This document shows positions 23,118-31,900 of a stretch of 64,000 nucleotides of DNA, piece by piece. Each line of letters begins with the position of its first letter. Position 1 is the first letter of the stretch. The notes beneath the pieces are model-generated. The model searched no databases. It was not told the origin of the DNA and was given only the letters and a program-made list of their open reading frames with translations. A program made the translations under genes and the position numbers. The DNA lies in assembly GCF_000526315.1 (NCBI RefSeq), contig NZ_JAFV01000001.1, forward strand, positions 682,001 to 746,000. Reading direction: 5' to 3'. Source of the DNA: Methylopila sp. 73B (GTDB taxonomy: Bacteria > Pseudomonadota > Alphaproteobacteria > Rhizobiales > Methylopilaceae).

Positions 23118-23230
23118 AGGATAGCGGTTTTGCCCCCAGCCGGTGGGTAGTTTTCAGCAGGGTAGCCGTGCGGCGTGTAGCCTCTCAGAGCCTCGGCGTC
23201 TAACTGGCTCCCAAACGTGTAGGTGGGCAT
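23114..23230 (-). CDS. 38-residue phage peptide, unknown
   Basis: ATG 23230 begins M-P-T-Y-T-F-G-S-Q-L-D-A-E-A-L-R, one base after the stop of the upstream gene. The end is Pro/Gly rich. It keeps the tight spacing of the series. Little more can be said. Confidence 0.4.
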   Translation of the reverse strand: MPTYTFGSQLDAEALRGYTPHGYPAENYPPAGGKTAIL

Positions 23231-23231
23231 C

Positions 23232-23603
23232 CTACCCCTCCGCCTTCGCCGTCTCAGCGCGGGAGATAAGCGCGGAGAGAAGGGCGGAGCATATGGCAAG
23301 CGGCGGGGTCGCGGCAGATACGTTGATTTTCTGCATGCCGCCCTGCCGCCAACCATCGGGGCCAACTTCGAGAAGAAGACAAGACCCACGCTCGTCTCCG
23401 CCGGGCCAAAACATGACTTCATAGGACCACCCCGGCAACGTCCGCTCTACCAGCGCCACCGCAGCGTCAATCGACGTGTCGGGCTCCCCGGCGTAGCCTC
23501 CGGTCAGCGATACGCAGATCTCGTTCGCCAACTCCCTATCCGCCCCACTTGCGGCTGCGACGCGCCTCTGAAGATCTCGCAGCGTGTCGAGAGAGGGGGT
23601 CAT
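23232..23603 (-). CDS. conserved small phage protein, unknown
   Basis: A 123-residue protein from ATG 23603, overlapping the previous stop by four bases. It has D-A-A-V-A-L-V-E-R-T-L-P-G-W near residue 46, and ends with A-A-T-P-P-L-A-I-C-S-A-L-L. The pairing of an E-R-x-L-P-G-W phrase with a late A-x-T-P-x-L-A-x-C helix is one I recall from hypothetical proteins of alphaproteobacterial phages. No function is known to me. Confidence 0.6.
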   Translation of the reverse strand: MTPSLDTLRDLQRRVAAASGADRELANEICVSLTGGYAGEPDTSIDAAVALVERTLPGWSYEVMFWPGGDERGSCLLLEVGPDGWRQGGMQKINVSAATPPLAICSALLSALISRAETAKAEG

Positions 23604-23905
23604 GGGCGGGGGTCTCCGAACACTTTCTGTCGTAGTTCGTTTGGGATCAGATCAGGCCCCCAGTGGGTTTTAACCGCCCACATGAGAAATGCTTCGGCGT
23701 GCGAAGCGCCTTCTGCGGGCTGGGGCTGAGCCGCAATCCTCAGCCCTTTTGGGGGATCATCCGGCCAAACCATCCCGGTATCATCGGTGAAGGCACGCCG
23801 CATCTCCAGAGAGTCCCACGCGAAGGAGATGAACCCCCGAAAAGCCGGGTATCCCAAAGCCTCCTCAATCTTAGAGATCGCTTGCTCGGTCTGTGTATCG
23901 CTCAC
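23600..23905 (-). CDS. small phage protein, unknown
   Basis: A 101-residue acidic protein starts at ATG 23905, overlapping its upstream neighbour by ATGA. A helix at 8 to 20 precedes a middle region with A-W-D-S-L-E-M-R-R-A-F and P-D-D-P-P-K-G-L. The end contains M-W-A-V-K-T-H-W-G-P-D-L. Unknown family. Confidence 0.55.
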   Translation of the reverse strand: MSDTQTEQAISKIEEALGYPAFRGFISFAWDSLEMRRAFTDDTGMVWPDDPPKGLRIAAQPQPAEGASHAEAFLMWAVKTHWGPDLIPNELRQKVFGDPRP

Positions 23906-24201
23906 CGTCCCGCTCCCTTCTCCGCCCGCTGCTCGACACGAGCCGCCATCTCGTCTGCGCGTGCCTTGGCGCGCTCAAGCGGCGACAACGGAAACGGCGC
24001 CAACGGCCCCGCCGGCTTGTCCGAGTAGCGCGCTAGATAGGCCTTCCGCGCGCTCAGCCAGGCCTTGTAGGGCCACATCGCCCGCTCCCCGAACGGATAG
24101 GCCGCATCGATCGCTTTCTTGCGATCTGCAAACGACGTGTCTGCCGGAAGTGTGGTGTGCGCCTCGTTGATCGCACGCCATGCTACGTTCCCCCAGGTCA
24201 T
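23902..24201 (-). CDS. small phage protein, unknown
   Basis: From ATG 24201 with GGAGG upstream, 99 residues. It begins M-T-W-G-N-V-A-W-R-A-I-N-E-A and ends with a charged helix (L-E-R-A-K-A-R-A-D-E-M-A-A-R-V-E-Q-R-A). The A-W-L-S-A-R-K-A-Y-L segment suggests a helical bundle. Codon start choice is set by the ATGA overlap with the upstream gene. Confidence 0.55.
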   Translation of the reverse strand: MTWGNVAWRAINEAHTTLPADTSFADRKKAIDAAYPFGERAMWPYKAWLSARKAYLARYSDKPAGPLAPFPLSPLERAKARADEMAARVEQRAEKGAGR

Positions 24202-24392
24202 CGTCCTGCCTCCGAGGGAGGAGGCGGGCACTTGACCCAGACGCAGCCATGCCGCTCGAGGTTGGCCTTCATCGGGACGTAGACCAGCACGTAGCCGGAC
24301 AAGGCGAGGCCGATCACTGCGCCGAGCCCGGCGCAGATCCAGTATTCGCGGTCGCCCATGTGAGCGGGCTTGAAGGGCTGGGGCAGCCTCAT
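24198..24392 (-). CDS. single-pass membrane protein, 64 residues
   Basis: The product has one membrane helix (about 18 to 40, W-I-C-A-G-L-G-A-V-I-G-L-A-L-S-G-Y-V-L-V-Y-V) and a short tail with two Cys (G-C-V-W-V-K-C) and a Pro run. It overlaps both neighbours by four bases. Function unknown. Confidence 0.55.
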   Translation of the reverse strand: MRLPQPFKPAHMGDREYWICAGLGAVIGLALSGYVLVYVPMKANLERHGCVWVKCPPPPSEAGR

Positions 24393-24700
24393 TCGCCTTC
24401 CCTCCCTTCGCGGGAGAGCGGGGAGGCGACACGAGGCTTGCCGTAGTCGAGGACGTACCGCTTGGCCTCGTCCTTAGTCATTGCCTCGCCTGACCAGTCG
24501 TTGACGATCTCTCCGTCGACAGCGTCGATCAGGTCGCAAAGGGCTTGCTTCTGGTCGGGCGTGTCATTCTGGGTCGCAGCTCCGGCTGACATGCCAAACT
24601 CGGCATATCGCTGCGCGGCAGCGATGGTCGCTTCGTGCGTGAAGCGCCAACCCTTAAGCGTGCCCCACTTCAGCGTCATGTGTTCCGGTCGGCCCATCAC
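24389..24700 (-). CDS. small phage protein, unknown
   Basis: A 103-residue protein from ATG 24700, or ATG 24679 (M-T-L-K-W-G-T-L-K-G-W). The core A-L-C-D-L-I-D-A-V-D-G-E-I-V-N-D-W-S-G looks like an acidic helix pair and a K-D-E-A-K-R-Y-V segment follows. Overlaps both neighbours by ATGA. Unknown family. Confidence 0.55.
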   Translation of the reverse strand: MMGRPEHMTLKWGTLKGWRFTHEATIAAAQRYAEFGMSAGAATQNDTPDQKQALCDLIDAVDGEIVNDWSGEAMTKDEAKRYVLDYGKPRVASPLSREGREGE

Positions 24701-25266
24701 CCCACACTCCCGCCATGGGAGGGCGGGGAGGGGTGAACGGGATGCAGCGACAGCCCGGCGATCCGCCAGCCGTCCTGATCCCGTAGGCGTAGGCTCTCCA
24801 ACCCATCGTACTCGTCGATGGCGTAAGCGGTGCCGCGATCCAGATCTTGGATTACGAGCTTGGCATGCTGGTCGCTCGCAGCCGCCCCAAGCTCCTCCAC
24901 AACTTGGACCAGCGCAGGGTCCTCGCGGTCGATGTCACTCGGGGTCAGAACGAAATTTTCGTAGGCTCGGTTGGAGGCCTGACGATCAGCGAGGCTAGCC
25001 GAGTACCAGTCGTCGGTCGGGATGATGCCGATCCGTTCGTTGGCCGGCACGGTCCACCACGTGGTGAGCCATCCGGAAACGCGGCTCTTTTCGGGGTAGA
25101 GCGTCAGCCCCTTGATCTCGGCATATCGGCGGATCGCCGCTTCTGAAAGGCCAAAACCGCCGTAGCAAACATTGATCACCACGCCGGCCTTCGCCCGTGG
25201 GGCGGGGGGAACGGACGCGGAACCTGCTTCGGGAGCATTTCGGGACGGGTTGTCCAGATCGGTCAT
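24697..25266 (-). CDS. conserved phage protein, first gene of the reverse series
   Basis: The 189-residue product starts at ATG 25266 behind an A/G-rich ribosome site (AGAGAG). After a Pro-rich leader comes V-V-I-N-V-C-Y-G-G-F-G-L-S-E-A-A-I-R-R-Y-A, then K-G-L-T-L-Y, a pattern I recall from widely distributed uncharacterised phage and plasmid proteins. The C-terminus has D-E-Y-D-G-L-E-S-L. No enzymatic residues are clear. Being promoter-proximal, it is likely the most strongly expressed of the series. Confidence 0.6.
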   Translation of the reverse strand: MTDLDNPSRNAPEAGSASVPPAPRAKAGVVINVCYGGFGLSEAAIRRYAEIKGLTLYPEKSRVSGWLTTWWTVPANERIGIIPTDDWYSASLADRQASNRAYENFVLTPSDIDREDPALVQVVEELGAAASDQHAKLVIQDLDRGTAYAIDEYDGLESLRLRDQDGWRIAGLSLHPVHPSPPSHGGSVG

Positions 25267-25278
25267 GATTTCACTCTC

Positions 25279-25306
25279 TGTTCCGTTTTTTGGCGCTTGC
25301 GGAACA
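25279..25306. promoter_or_regulatory. inverted repeat upstream of the reverse gene series
   Basis: TGTTCCG and CGGAACA are separated by 14 bases, so their centres are 21 bases (two helical turns) apart. The repeat lies 13 bases upstream of the first gene of the reverse series. It may be a repressor operator or an attachment-site arm. It does not fit the alphaproteobacterial LexA direct repeat. Confidence 0.4.
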
Positions 25307-25344
25307 GGGCTCGGAAGGCCATAACCCCTAGAGAAATGAGACTT

Positions 25345-25421
25345 CGGGGCGTAGCTCAGCCTGGTAGAGCGCCTGCTTTGGGAGCAGGAAGTCGCATGTT
25401 CGAATCATGTCGCCCCGACCA
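25345..25421 (+). tRNA. tRNA-Pro(TGG)
   Basis: The acceptor stem CGGGGCG / CGCCCCG closes a cloverleaf with a D arm around GCTCAGCCTGGTAGAGC, an anticodon stem CCTGC / GCAGG with loop TTTGGGA (anticodon TGG), a T arm with TTCGAAT, and an encoded ACCA end. It decodes CCA and other CCN codons. It marks the return to host sequence on the right of the prophage. Confidence 0.95.
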
Positions 25422-25471
25422 GTCGTTTTTCGCGCACGACCACTGCTAAGGACCCGCCCGAGGACCCCGCC

Positions 25472-25777
25472 ATGACCGCACGCATCTACAAGCCGGCGCG
25501 CACCGCGATGCAGTCGGGCGTCGGAAAGACCAAGCGCTGGCTGCTGGAGCACGAGGCGGCGGAAGCGCGGCGGATCGAGCCGCTGATGGGCTGGACCTCC
25601 TCCGGCGACACCCGCGCGCAGGTGAAGCTCTGGTTCGACACCAAGGAAGAGGCGATCGCCTACGCCGAACGCGAGGGTCTCGCCTTCCGCGTCCAGGAGC
25701 CGAAGCCGGCCGCGCCGCGGACCTTCTCCTACTCCGACAATTTCCGCGCCGGCCGTCCCGAACCCTGGACGCACTGA
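25472..25777 (+). CDS. NADH dehydrogenase accessory subunit, NDUFS4 family
   Basis: The 101-residue protein matches alphaproteobacterial NDUFS4-type ETC complex I subunits in length and in its key phrases: A-R-I-Y-K-P-A-R-T-A-M-Q-S-G, L-M-G-W-T-S-S-G-D, F-D-T-K-E-E-A-I-A-Y-A, and the end Y-S-D-N-F-R-A-G-R-P-E-P-W-T-H. The subunit stabilises the N-module of complex I at the inner membrane. The combination of tRNA-Pro and this gene is common in Hyphomicrobiales, as far as I recall, and is the best taxonomic clue here. Confidence 0.92.
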   Translation: MTARIYKPARTAMQSGVGKTKRWLLEHEAAEARRIEPLMGWTSSGDTRAQVKLWFDTKEEAIAYAEREGLAFRVQEPKPAAPRTFSYSDNFRAGRPEPWTH

Positions 25778-25815
25778 CCGGGCCTCCGAGCCGTACGGCC
25801 GGTCCTCCGGTCAGT
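25773..25815. terminator. bidirectional hairpin between converging genes
   Basis: ACTGACCGG (25773 to 25781) and CCGGTCAGT (25807 to 25815) pair perfectly. Each arm contains the stop codon of one of the two converging genes (NDUFS4 and HlyD). No T run follows, so it may stop transcripts weakly or protect 3' ends. Confidence 0.55.
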
Positions 25816-27118
25816 CCTGCCGGAACGCCTTCGCCACCTGATCGGCGAGGGGTTTGGTGAAGTACGACAGCATCGTGCGGTAGTCGGTCTGCACGAAGGC
25901 CTCCGCCGGCATGCCGGGCACGAGCACACGTTCGCCGAGCCGTGCGCGCTCGCCGGGCGCGAGCGCGATCCGCACGGGGAAGTGCGAGGCGCCGCTGCGC
26001 TGGTCCACCACGACATCGGCCGCGACCATCGTCACTTCGCCCGCGAGCTCCGGCGTCGTCCGCTGGTTGAGGCCGGACATCCGGATGAACGCCTTCTGGC
26101 CCACGCGCACCTGATCGATGTCCTGGGGCGCGATCTTCGCCTCGACCATCAGGTCCTCGCCGTCGGGCACGATCAGCATGACTGTTTCGGCCGCGCCGAT
26201 CACGCCGCCGGGGTTGAAGACGGCGAGTTGGTGGACGACGCCGTCCTGCGGGGCGAGCAGGTCGATGCGCGCGAGCACGTCGTCGGCGGCGGTCTTGCGT
26301 TCGACGAGCTCCGCCTGCTTGGCCTGAATTTCCCGCAGCTCCTTCGAGACTTCGCTCCGGAGATCCTGGTCGATCTGGATGATCTGCTGCTCGATCTCGC
26401 TCAGCCTGCCGCGCGCCTGCGCGGTTTCCGAGATGAGCTGGCCGCGCTCGCCGCGCAGGCGCGTCTCCTCGCGGCGCAGGTTGGTGACGCGGGTGAGCGG
26501 CACGAGCTGGCTGCGGTAGAGGCTCTCGACGCCGACGAGCTCCTTCCGGATGAGGTCGGTCTCGTCGGCCTTGGAGACGGCCTGCTGTTCGAGGCCGTGG
26601 ATCTGCTCCCGGGTCTGGTCGATCCGTTCGCGGAGCTGCCGGACCTGCCCTAGGCGCGCCTCGCGCCGGGCGGCGAACAGCTTCAGCTCGCCCCCCAGCA
26701 GGTCCTCCACCTCAGGCATGCTGCGCCGGGCGGCCATGCGGAGGCTCACCGCCATCTCTGCGGCGCCGTCGCGCTCTGCGACGAGGCGCATCTGGCGGGC
26801 GGCGAGCTCGTCGAGGCCCTTTTCGACGATGGCGAGGCTCGCCCGCGCCACCGTTTCGTCGAGGCGCAGGACGACGGCGCCGGCCTTTACGCGGTCGCCG
26901 TCGCGGACGTTGATCGCGCCGACAACCCCGCCGGTCGGGTGCTGGACCTTCTTCACATGGCGGTCGACGACCACCGAGCCTGGCGCCACCACGGCGCCGG
27001 AGAACTCGACGCTGGCGCTCAGGCCGCCGATCCCGATGGTCAGGAGCGCAAAGCCTGCGGCCGCCGCGATGACGTGCCGCCGGATCGAGCGGTGCACGGG
27101 AGAGATCTGGGCGCTCAT
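25811..27118 (-). CDS. type I secretion periplasmic adaptor, HlyD family
   Basis: ATG 27118 shares one base with the ABC transporter stop (TGATG); a GTG at 27121 is the alternative. The 435-residue product has an N-terminal membrane anchor (about 15 to 40), a biotinyl/lipoyl-like half (G-S-V-V-V-D-R-H-V-K-K-V-Q-H-P-T-G-G-V-V) at 55 to 95, a long coiled-coil hairpin (about 100 to 280) and a C-terminal barrel (F-I-R-M-S-G-L-N-Q-R). This is the full length of PrtE/HlyD-type adaptors. It connects the ABC exporter to a TolC-type outer-membrane channel, which is not encoded here. Confidence 0.9.
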   Translation of the reverse strand: MSAQISPVHRSIRRHVIAAAAGFALLTIGIGGLSASVEFSGAVVAPGSVVVDRHVKKVQHPTGGVVGAINVRDGDRVKAGAVVLRLDETVARASLAIVEKGLDELAARQMRLVAERDGAAEMAVSLRMAARRSMPEVEDLLGGELKLFAARREARLGQVRQLRERIDQTREQIHGLEQQAVSKADETDLIRKELVGVESLYRSQLVPLTRVTNLRREETRLRGERGQLISETAQARGRLSEIEQQIIQIDQDLRSEVSKELREIQAKQAELVERKTAADDVLARIDLLAPQDGVVHQLAVFNPGGVIGAAETVMLIVPDGEDLMVEAKIAPQDIDQVRVGQKAFIRMSGLNQRTTPELAGEVTMVAADVVVDQRSGASHFPVRIALAPGERARLGERVLVPGMPAEAFVQTDYRTMLSYFTKPLADQVAKAFRQD

Positions 27119-28857
27119 CACACGGCTCCTGCGGGCACGACGGTGAGGGAAGGGCCGGCCGCGACGCGCGGCATCGCCGGCGTCGGCCGCTGGAAGTTGG
27201 GCAGCACCTCGTCCTTGCGGCCGAAGGACTGAACGCGGCCGTCCTTCATCGCGAGGATGACGTCGGCGGGCGCGAGCGCGCTGGAGCGGTGCGCCACGAC
27301 GACCACGACGCCGCCGCGGTCACGCACGCCCTGGATCGCGCGGCCGAGCGCCGCCTCGCCCTCGGTGTCGAGGTTGGAGTTCGGTTCGTCGAGGACGACG
27401 AGGAAGGGCGAGCCGAACAGGGCGCGGGCGAGGGCGACGCGCTGCCGCTGCCCGGCCGACAGCGCCGCGCCGCCGTGGCCAATCTGGCAGTTGTAGCCGC
27501 CGGGCAGGCGCAAGATCATCTCGTGGACGCCCGCGGCCTGGGCCGCGGCGATCACCGCGTCAGGGTCCGGCGCCGCGCCGAAGCGCGCGATGTTCTGCTC
27601 GATCGTCCCGGCGAAGAGCTCCACGTCCTGCGGCAGGTAGCCGATATGCGGGCCGAGCTGATCGGGATCCCACTGGTCGAGCGACGCGCCGTCGAGGCGG
27701 ATCTTGCCGCGGCGCGCCGGCCAGACGCCGACGAGCATGCGCGCGAGCGACGACTTTCCGGAGCCGCTGGGGCCGATCACGCCGAGCGCCGATCCCGCCT
27801 CCAACGCGAAGGAGACGTCCTCCACGAGCAGGACCTGCCCGCCGGGCGCCGCGGTCGCGGCGGATTCGACGCTGAGCCGCATGCGGGGCGCGGGCAGCTT
27901 CATGGTCTGCGCCGTCGGACGCGTGGTCCGCAGCGTTTCCTTCAGCCGTCGCCAGCCCTGCCGCGCCCCGACGAAACCCTTCCAGTTTCCGATCGCGAGG
28001 TCGACCGGGGCGAGCGCCTTGCCCGTCAGGATCGAGCTCGCGATCATGATGCCGCCGGTGGCCTGGCCGTCGATGACGAGGTAGGCGCCGACGGCGAGCA
28101 CCGCGGACTGCAGCGCCATGCGCAGGACCTTCGACAGCGCGCCGAAGCCGCCGGAGACGTCCGAGGTGCTGCGCTGGTGGGTGAGGAAGCGCGCGTTGGC
28201 TTCGCCCCAGATGGCGCAGAGCCGCCCGCCCATGCCCATCGCCTCGACCACTTCGGCGTTGCGGCGGCTGGCTTGGCTTACGCCTTCGCGCGCCATGCCG
28301 GCGGCCACCGCCTGCTGCGCCGCGCCGCGCGTGAGCAGCTCGGTCAGGCCTGTGACGGCGATCAGGACGAGCGCGCCGGCGAGGGTGGTGAGGCCGAGCC
28401 AGGGATGGAAGGCGAAGCACACCGCGAGGTAGATCGGCATCCACGGCAGGTCGAACAGCGCGCCTGGCCCGCTGCCGGAGAGGAATGCGCGCACCTGATC
28501 GAGGTCGCGCTGGGCCTGCATGCCATCGCCGTCGCCCGACGACAGCAGCGCCCGGCGGACGGTGCTGCGGAACACGACGGCGTTCAGGGTTTCGTCCAGC
28601 CGCACGGCCACGCGGACGAGGATGCGAGCGCGCAGAAGGTCGAACAGGCCGAGGAAGGCGTAGAGCAGCAGCACGACCAGGCCGAGGCCGACAAGCGTCG
28701 GCAGGCTGTGGCTGGGCAACACCCGGTCGTAGACTTCCATCATGAAGACGGCGCCGGACAGGGTCAGCACGTTGGCGGCGCCGCTGACGAGGGCGACGGC
28801 GACCAGCGCGCCGGCGTTCGATCGGATGAATCGGTAGGAGGCTGGGTTCGGAGACAC
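27118..28857 (-). CDS. type I secretion ABC transporter, PrtD family
   Basis: The 579-residue protein has an exporter membrane domain (about 1 to 300, with F-M-M-E-V-Y-D-R-V-L-P-S-H-S) and a nucleotide-binding domain with Walker A G-P-S-G-S-G-K-S (Lys368), signature L-S-A-G-Q (about 465) and Walker B L-V-V-L-D-E-P (about 483 to 489). It lacks the N-terminal C39 peptidase or C39-like domain, as is typical for PrtD transporters that export RTX proteins with C-terminal signals. The only RTX substrate in the window is the gene directly upstream, so that is its likely cargo. Confidence 0.93.
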   Translation of the reverse strand: MSPNPASYRFIRSNAGALVAVALVSGAANVLTLSGAVFMMEVYDRVLPSHSLPTLVGLGLVVLLLYAFLGLFDLLRARILVRVAVRLDETLNAVVFRSTVRRALLSSGDGDGMQAQRDLDQVRAFLSGSGPGALFDLPWMPIYLAVCFAFHPWLGLTTLAGALVLIAVTGLTELLTRGAAQQAVAAGMAREGVSQASRRNAEVVEAMGMGGRLCAIWGEANARFLTHQRSTSDVSGGFGALSKVLRMALQSAVLAVGAYLVIDGQATGGIMIASSILTGKALAPVDLAIGNWKGFVGARQGWRRLKETLRTTRPTAQTMKLPAPRMRLSVESAATAAPGGQVLLVEDVSFALEAGSALGVIGPSGSGKSSLARMLVGVWPARRGKIRLDGASLDQWDPDQLGPHIGYLPQDVELFAGTIEQNIARFGAAPDPDAVIAAAQAAGVHEMILRLPGGYNCQIGHGGAALSAGQRQRVALARALFGSPFLVVLDEPNSNLDTEGEAALGRAIQGVRDRGGVVVVVAHRSSALAPADVILAMKDGRVQSFGRKDEVLPNFQRPTPAMPRVAAGPSLTVVPAGAV

Positions 28858-28925
28858 GGGTCTCTCCGTCGGCGGGAGCTGAGATCAGGCGGGGGGCGGA
28901 ACGTCGGGCGACGGGAAACGGGAAG

Positions 28926-28964
28926 CGGGAAGCCGGAACGCCGCGGGCGGCGCTCGGCTTCCCG
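28926..28964 (-). terminator. strong hairpin between the RTX gene and its transporter genes
   Basis: CGGGAAGCCG pairs with CGGCTTCCCG, with a second GC-rich pairing inside. It lies 16 bases after the stop of the RTX gene and 69 bases before the ABC gene. No T run follows. It may act as an attenuator or RNA-processing site that sets the ratio of substrate to transporter. Confidence 0.6.
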
Positions 28965-28979
28965 TCCCTTCGCGTCGGG

Positions 28980-31900
28980 CTAGGCGAGCGCGAAGTCCGT
29001 GATGTCGACGTTTGCGATGTTGACCCCCACGAGCAGGACCGTGCCGCCCGCGACCGTCACCAGCGTGCTGCTGCTGACCTGCGAGAACGTGACGTTGGCC
29101 GCGAAGTTCTGAGCCGTAACACCGAGCGACGAGAGGTCGATATGGTCCTGTCCTCCGGCGGCGATCGCATCGAACTGGTTGACGCGGTCGTTTCCGAAGT
29201 TGGCGGTGAGGCGGAAGAGATCGTCGCCGCCGCCTGCGCCGCTCAGGATGTCGTTGCCGCCGCCGCCGTTCAGCACGTCGTTTCCGGCGCCGCCGACCAG
29301 CGTGTTCGCCAGCTCGTTGCCCGTGAGCGAGATCCCGGCGCCGGCGCCGTAGTTCGCGCGCAGACTTTCGATCGACGAGCCGGCGGTGATCGTCCAGCTT
29401 GTCGCGGCGTAGACCGTGTCCTGGCCTTCGCCTACCGCCTCCAGCACGACGTCGCCCGCGGAGTCGACATAGAACGCGTCGTTTCCGAGCCCGCCGTTAA
29501 GTTGGTCCGCCCCACCGCCGCCGGTGAGAGCATCGTCGCCGTCGCCGCCGTTGAGCGTGTCCGCCTTGGCGCCGCCGACGATCTTGTTGTTCAGTTCGTT
29601 GCCGGTGAGGGTGATCCCGGTCGCGGCCGAGCCGTAGTCGCTTCTGAGGGTCTCGACCGCCGAGCCGGCGCCGAGCGTCCAGCTCGACGCGGCGTAGACG
29701 GTGTCGGTCCCCTCGCCGGCGAGTTCGGTGACGACGTCGCCGATCGCGTCGACGTAGTAGGTGTCGTTGCCGATCCCGCCGCGCAGTTGGTCGGCGCCCA
29801 GGCCGCCCGTCAGGACGTCGTTCCCCCCGCCGCCGACGAGGATGTCCGCGGCCCCCCCGCCGAAGATCTTGTTGGCGAGTTCGTTGCCGGTCAACGTCAG
29901 GCCGGGAGCGCCCGCGCTGTAGCGTGCGCGTATGGTTTCGACCGCGGATCCCGCCTCCAGCGTCCAGTCCACGGTGCTGTAGACCGTGTCGCTGCCGCCG
30001 CCGGCCGCCTCGACCGCCCGATCGCCGGCCGCGCCGACGATGTAGGTGTCGTTGCCGGCTCCGCCGTTTGCCTCATCGGCGCCGAGCCCGCCGTCGAGAC
30101 GGTCCGCGCCGTCGCCGCCGGACAAGGTGTCCGCCTTGGCGCCGCCGTAGAGGGCGTTTGCGAGCTCGTTGCCCCCGATCGCTATGCCGACCGCCGCGGC
30201 GCCGTAGTTCGTGCGGATGGTCTCCACCGACGAGCCGGAGCCAAGGGTCCAGGACTTCGAGGCGTAGACGACGTCGGCGCCTTCGCCCGCGTCCTCCAGC
30301 ACCACGTCGCCGAGGTTGTCGACGTAGTAGATGTCGTCCCCGACGCCGGCTTTGAGCGTGTCCGCGCCGCCGAGGCCGTCGAGCTTGTCCGCGCCCGCCC
30401 CGGCGTGGATGAGGTTGTTGCGGGCGTCGCCCGAAACCTGCTCCGGCGCGACGTCGTGCACGGTGACCGTGAACGCCTTCTCGAAGGTGAACTCGCCGTC
30501 CGAGACCCGCACCGTGACGGTGTGGGACACGTTCTGCTCGAAGTCGATGAGGGTCCGGTCCGCCACCGTGATCTGGCCCACCGCGTCGATCGCGAAGCGC
30601 CCGTCGGGATCGTCGATGATCGAGTAGACGAGCCCTGCGGGCCCGTCCGGATCGGCCGCCAGCACCGAACCCACGATCACGCCGTTGACTCCGTTCTCCG
30701 TCACTTCGAGAGCCGTCGCGGCGGTGATGTCGGTCGGCGCGTCGTTGACGTTGATCACGGCGTCGGTCGGCTCTGAGAACACGCGCTCGGTGAGGCCGAG
30801 ACCGTCCACGAAGCTTGCGATGGCGCGGATCTGCAGACCGACTTCGGCCTGGGTCGGAGTAAAAATTTCGCCCGTGGCGCCCGCGATATCCACCCAGGAG
30901 TCGATGCCGTTCTGGGTGACGAAGACCTGCCAGGTCACCGTCATGGTGCCGGGCTGGATCCCGTTCACGTCGTCCACGTCCACGAAGGCGGTCAGCTCCT
31001 GCGACTGCTCGGGCGACAGGTTGCTGATCGTGACCGATCCGAACGGGACGGCGTTGCCGCTGCCGTTGATGTCGATGGTCACGTCGGCGAACTGCAGCCG
31101 CTCGATGCCCCACAGCCGATCGACGCCGTCGACGCCGGTGGTGTCGGTCACCGTGATGCTGCCGTCGGGCGCGAGGCCGTCGATGACGTAGTTCGACGCA
31201 TTGCCTGTGAAGGCGGCGGTGTCGACGTCGTCGGTCGCGTTGACGTCGAGGATCTCGCGAACGGCCACGAGCTGCGACGGATTGATCTCGCGGGAGAGCA
31301 GCCTCGCCCTGAGCGAAGACAGGCTGTTCACCGAGAACAGTTCGACGTCATGGTCCTGCGGATCGCGCACGCTGATCCGGACGTTCAGCCAGCGGTCGCC
31401 GTCGATGATGTCGTCGCCGCCTTTGCCGGTGATCAGGTCGTTGCCGTCGCCGCCGAGGATGATGTCGCCGCCTGTCGATGGGTCGAAGACGACGCCGTTC
31501 GGATCGAGCAGGCGGGGCCCGAAGTACTGCTGCAGATTGGCGATCCGGTCGACGCCCGCCTGGGTGAGCACGTTTTCGGCGCCGTTGCCCCCGATGGTTC
31601 CGCCCCCTCCGACGGGGCGGTTTGTCCCCGTCAGGATGTCGTCGAACTTCCAGCCCGAGAGCCCTTCGACCGAGTCGAACCGGTCGCGCAGGATGAGCGC
31701 CTGCTGGGTCACGAAGATCGGGATGCCGAGATCGGAGTTGGCCGCGACGGGGTCGCTCTTGTGAATCGCCCAGTCGAAGCCCGCCATGCCGTTGTTGCGC
31801 TGGATCCCGGCGCCCTCGACCATGATGTCGTCGCCGTTTTCGCCGTCGTAGTCGGTGTCGTTGCCCTGTCCGTTCAGGATGTCGTGGCCGACGATCGTGC

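Noticed and set aside
1-25266. Gene transfer agent instead of a prophage
   Set aside because: Endolysin, holin-like gene, morons, an 1222-residue tape measure and a long fibre with SGNH domain fit a siphovirus; the compact GTA gene order is not seen.
25345-25421. tRNA-Pro as the integration site of the prophage
   Set aside because: No integrase is seen and the phage lies on the 5' side of the tRNA; without the left edge the attachment site cannot be named.
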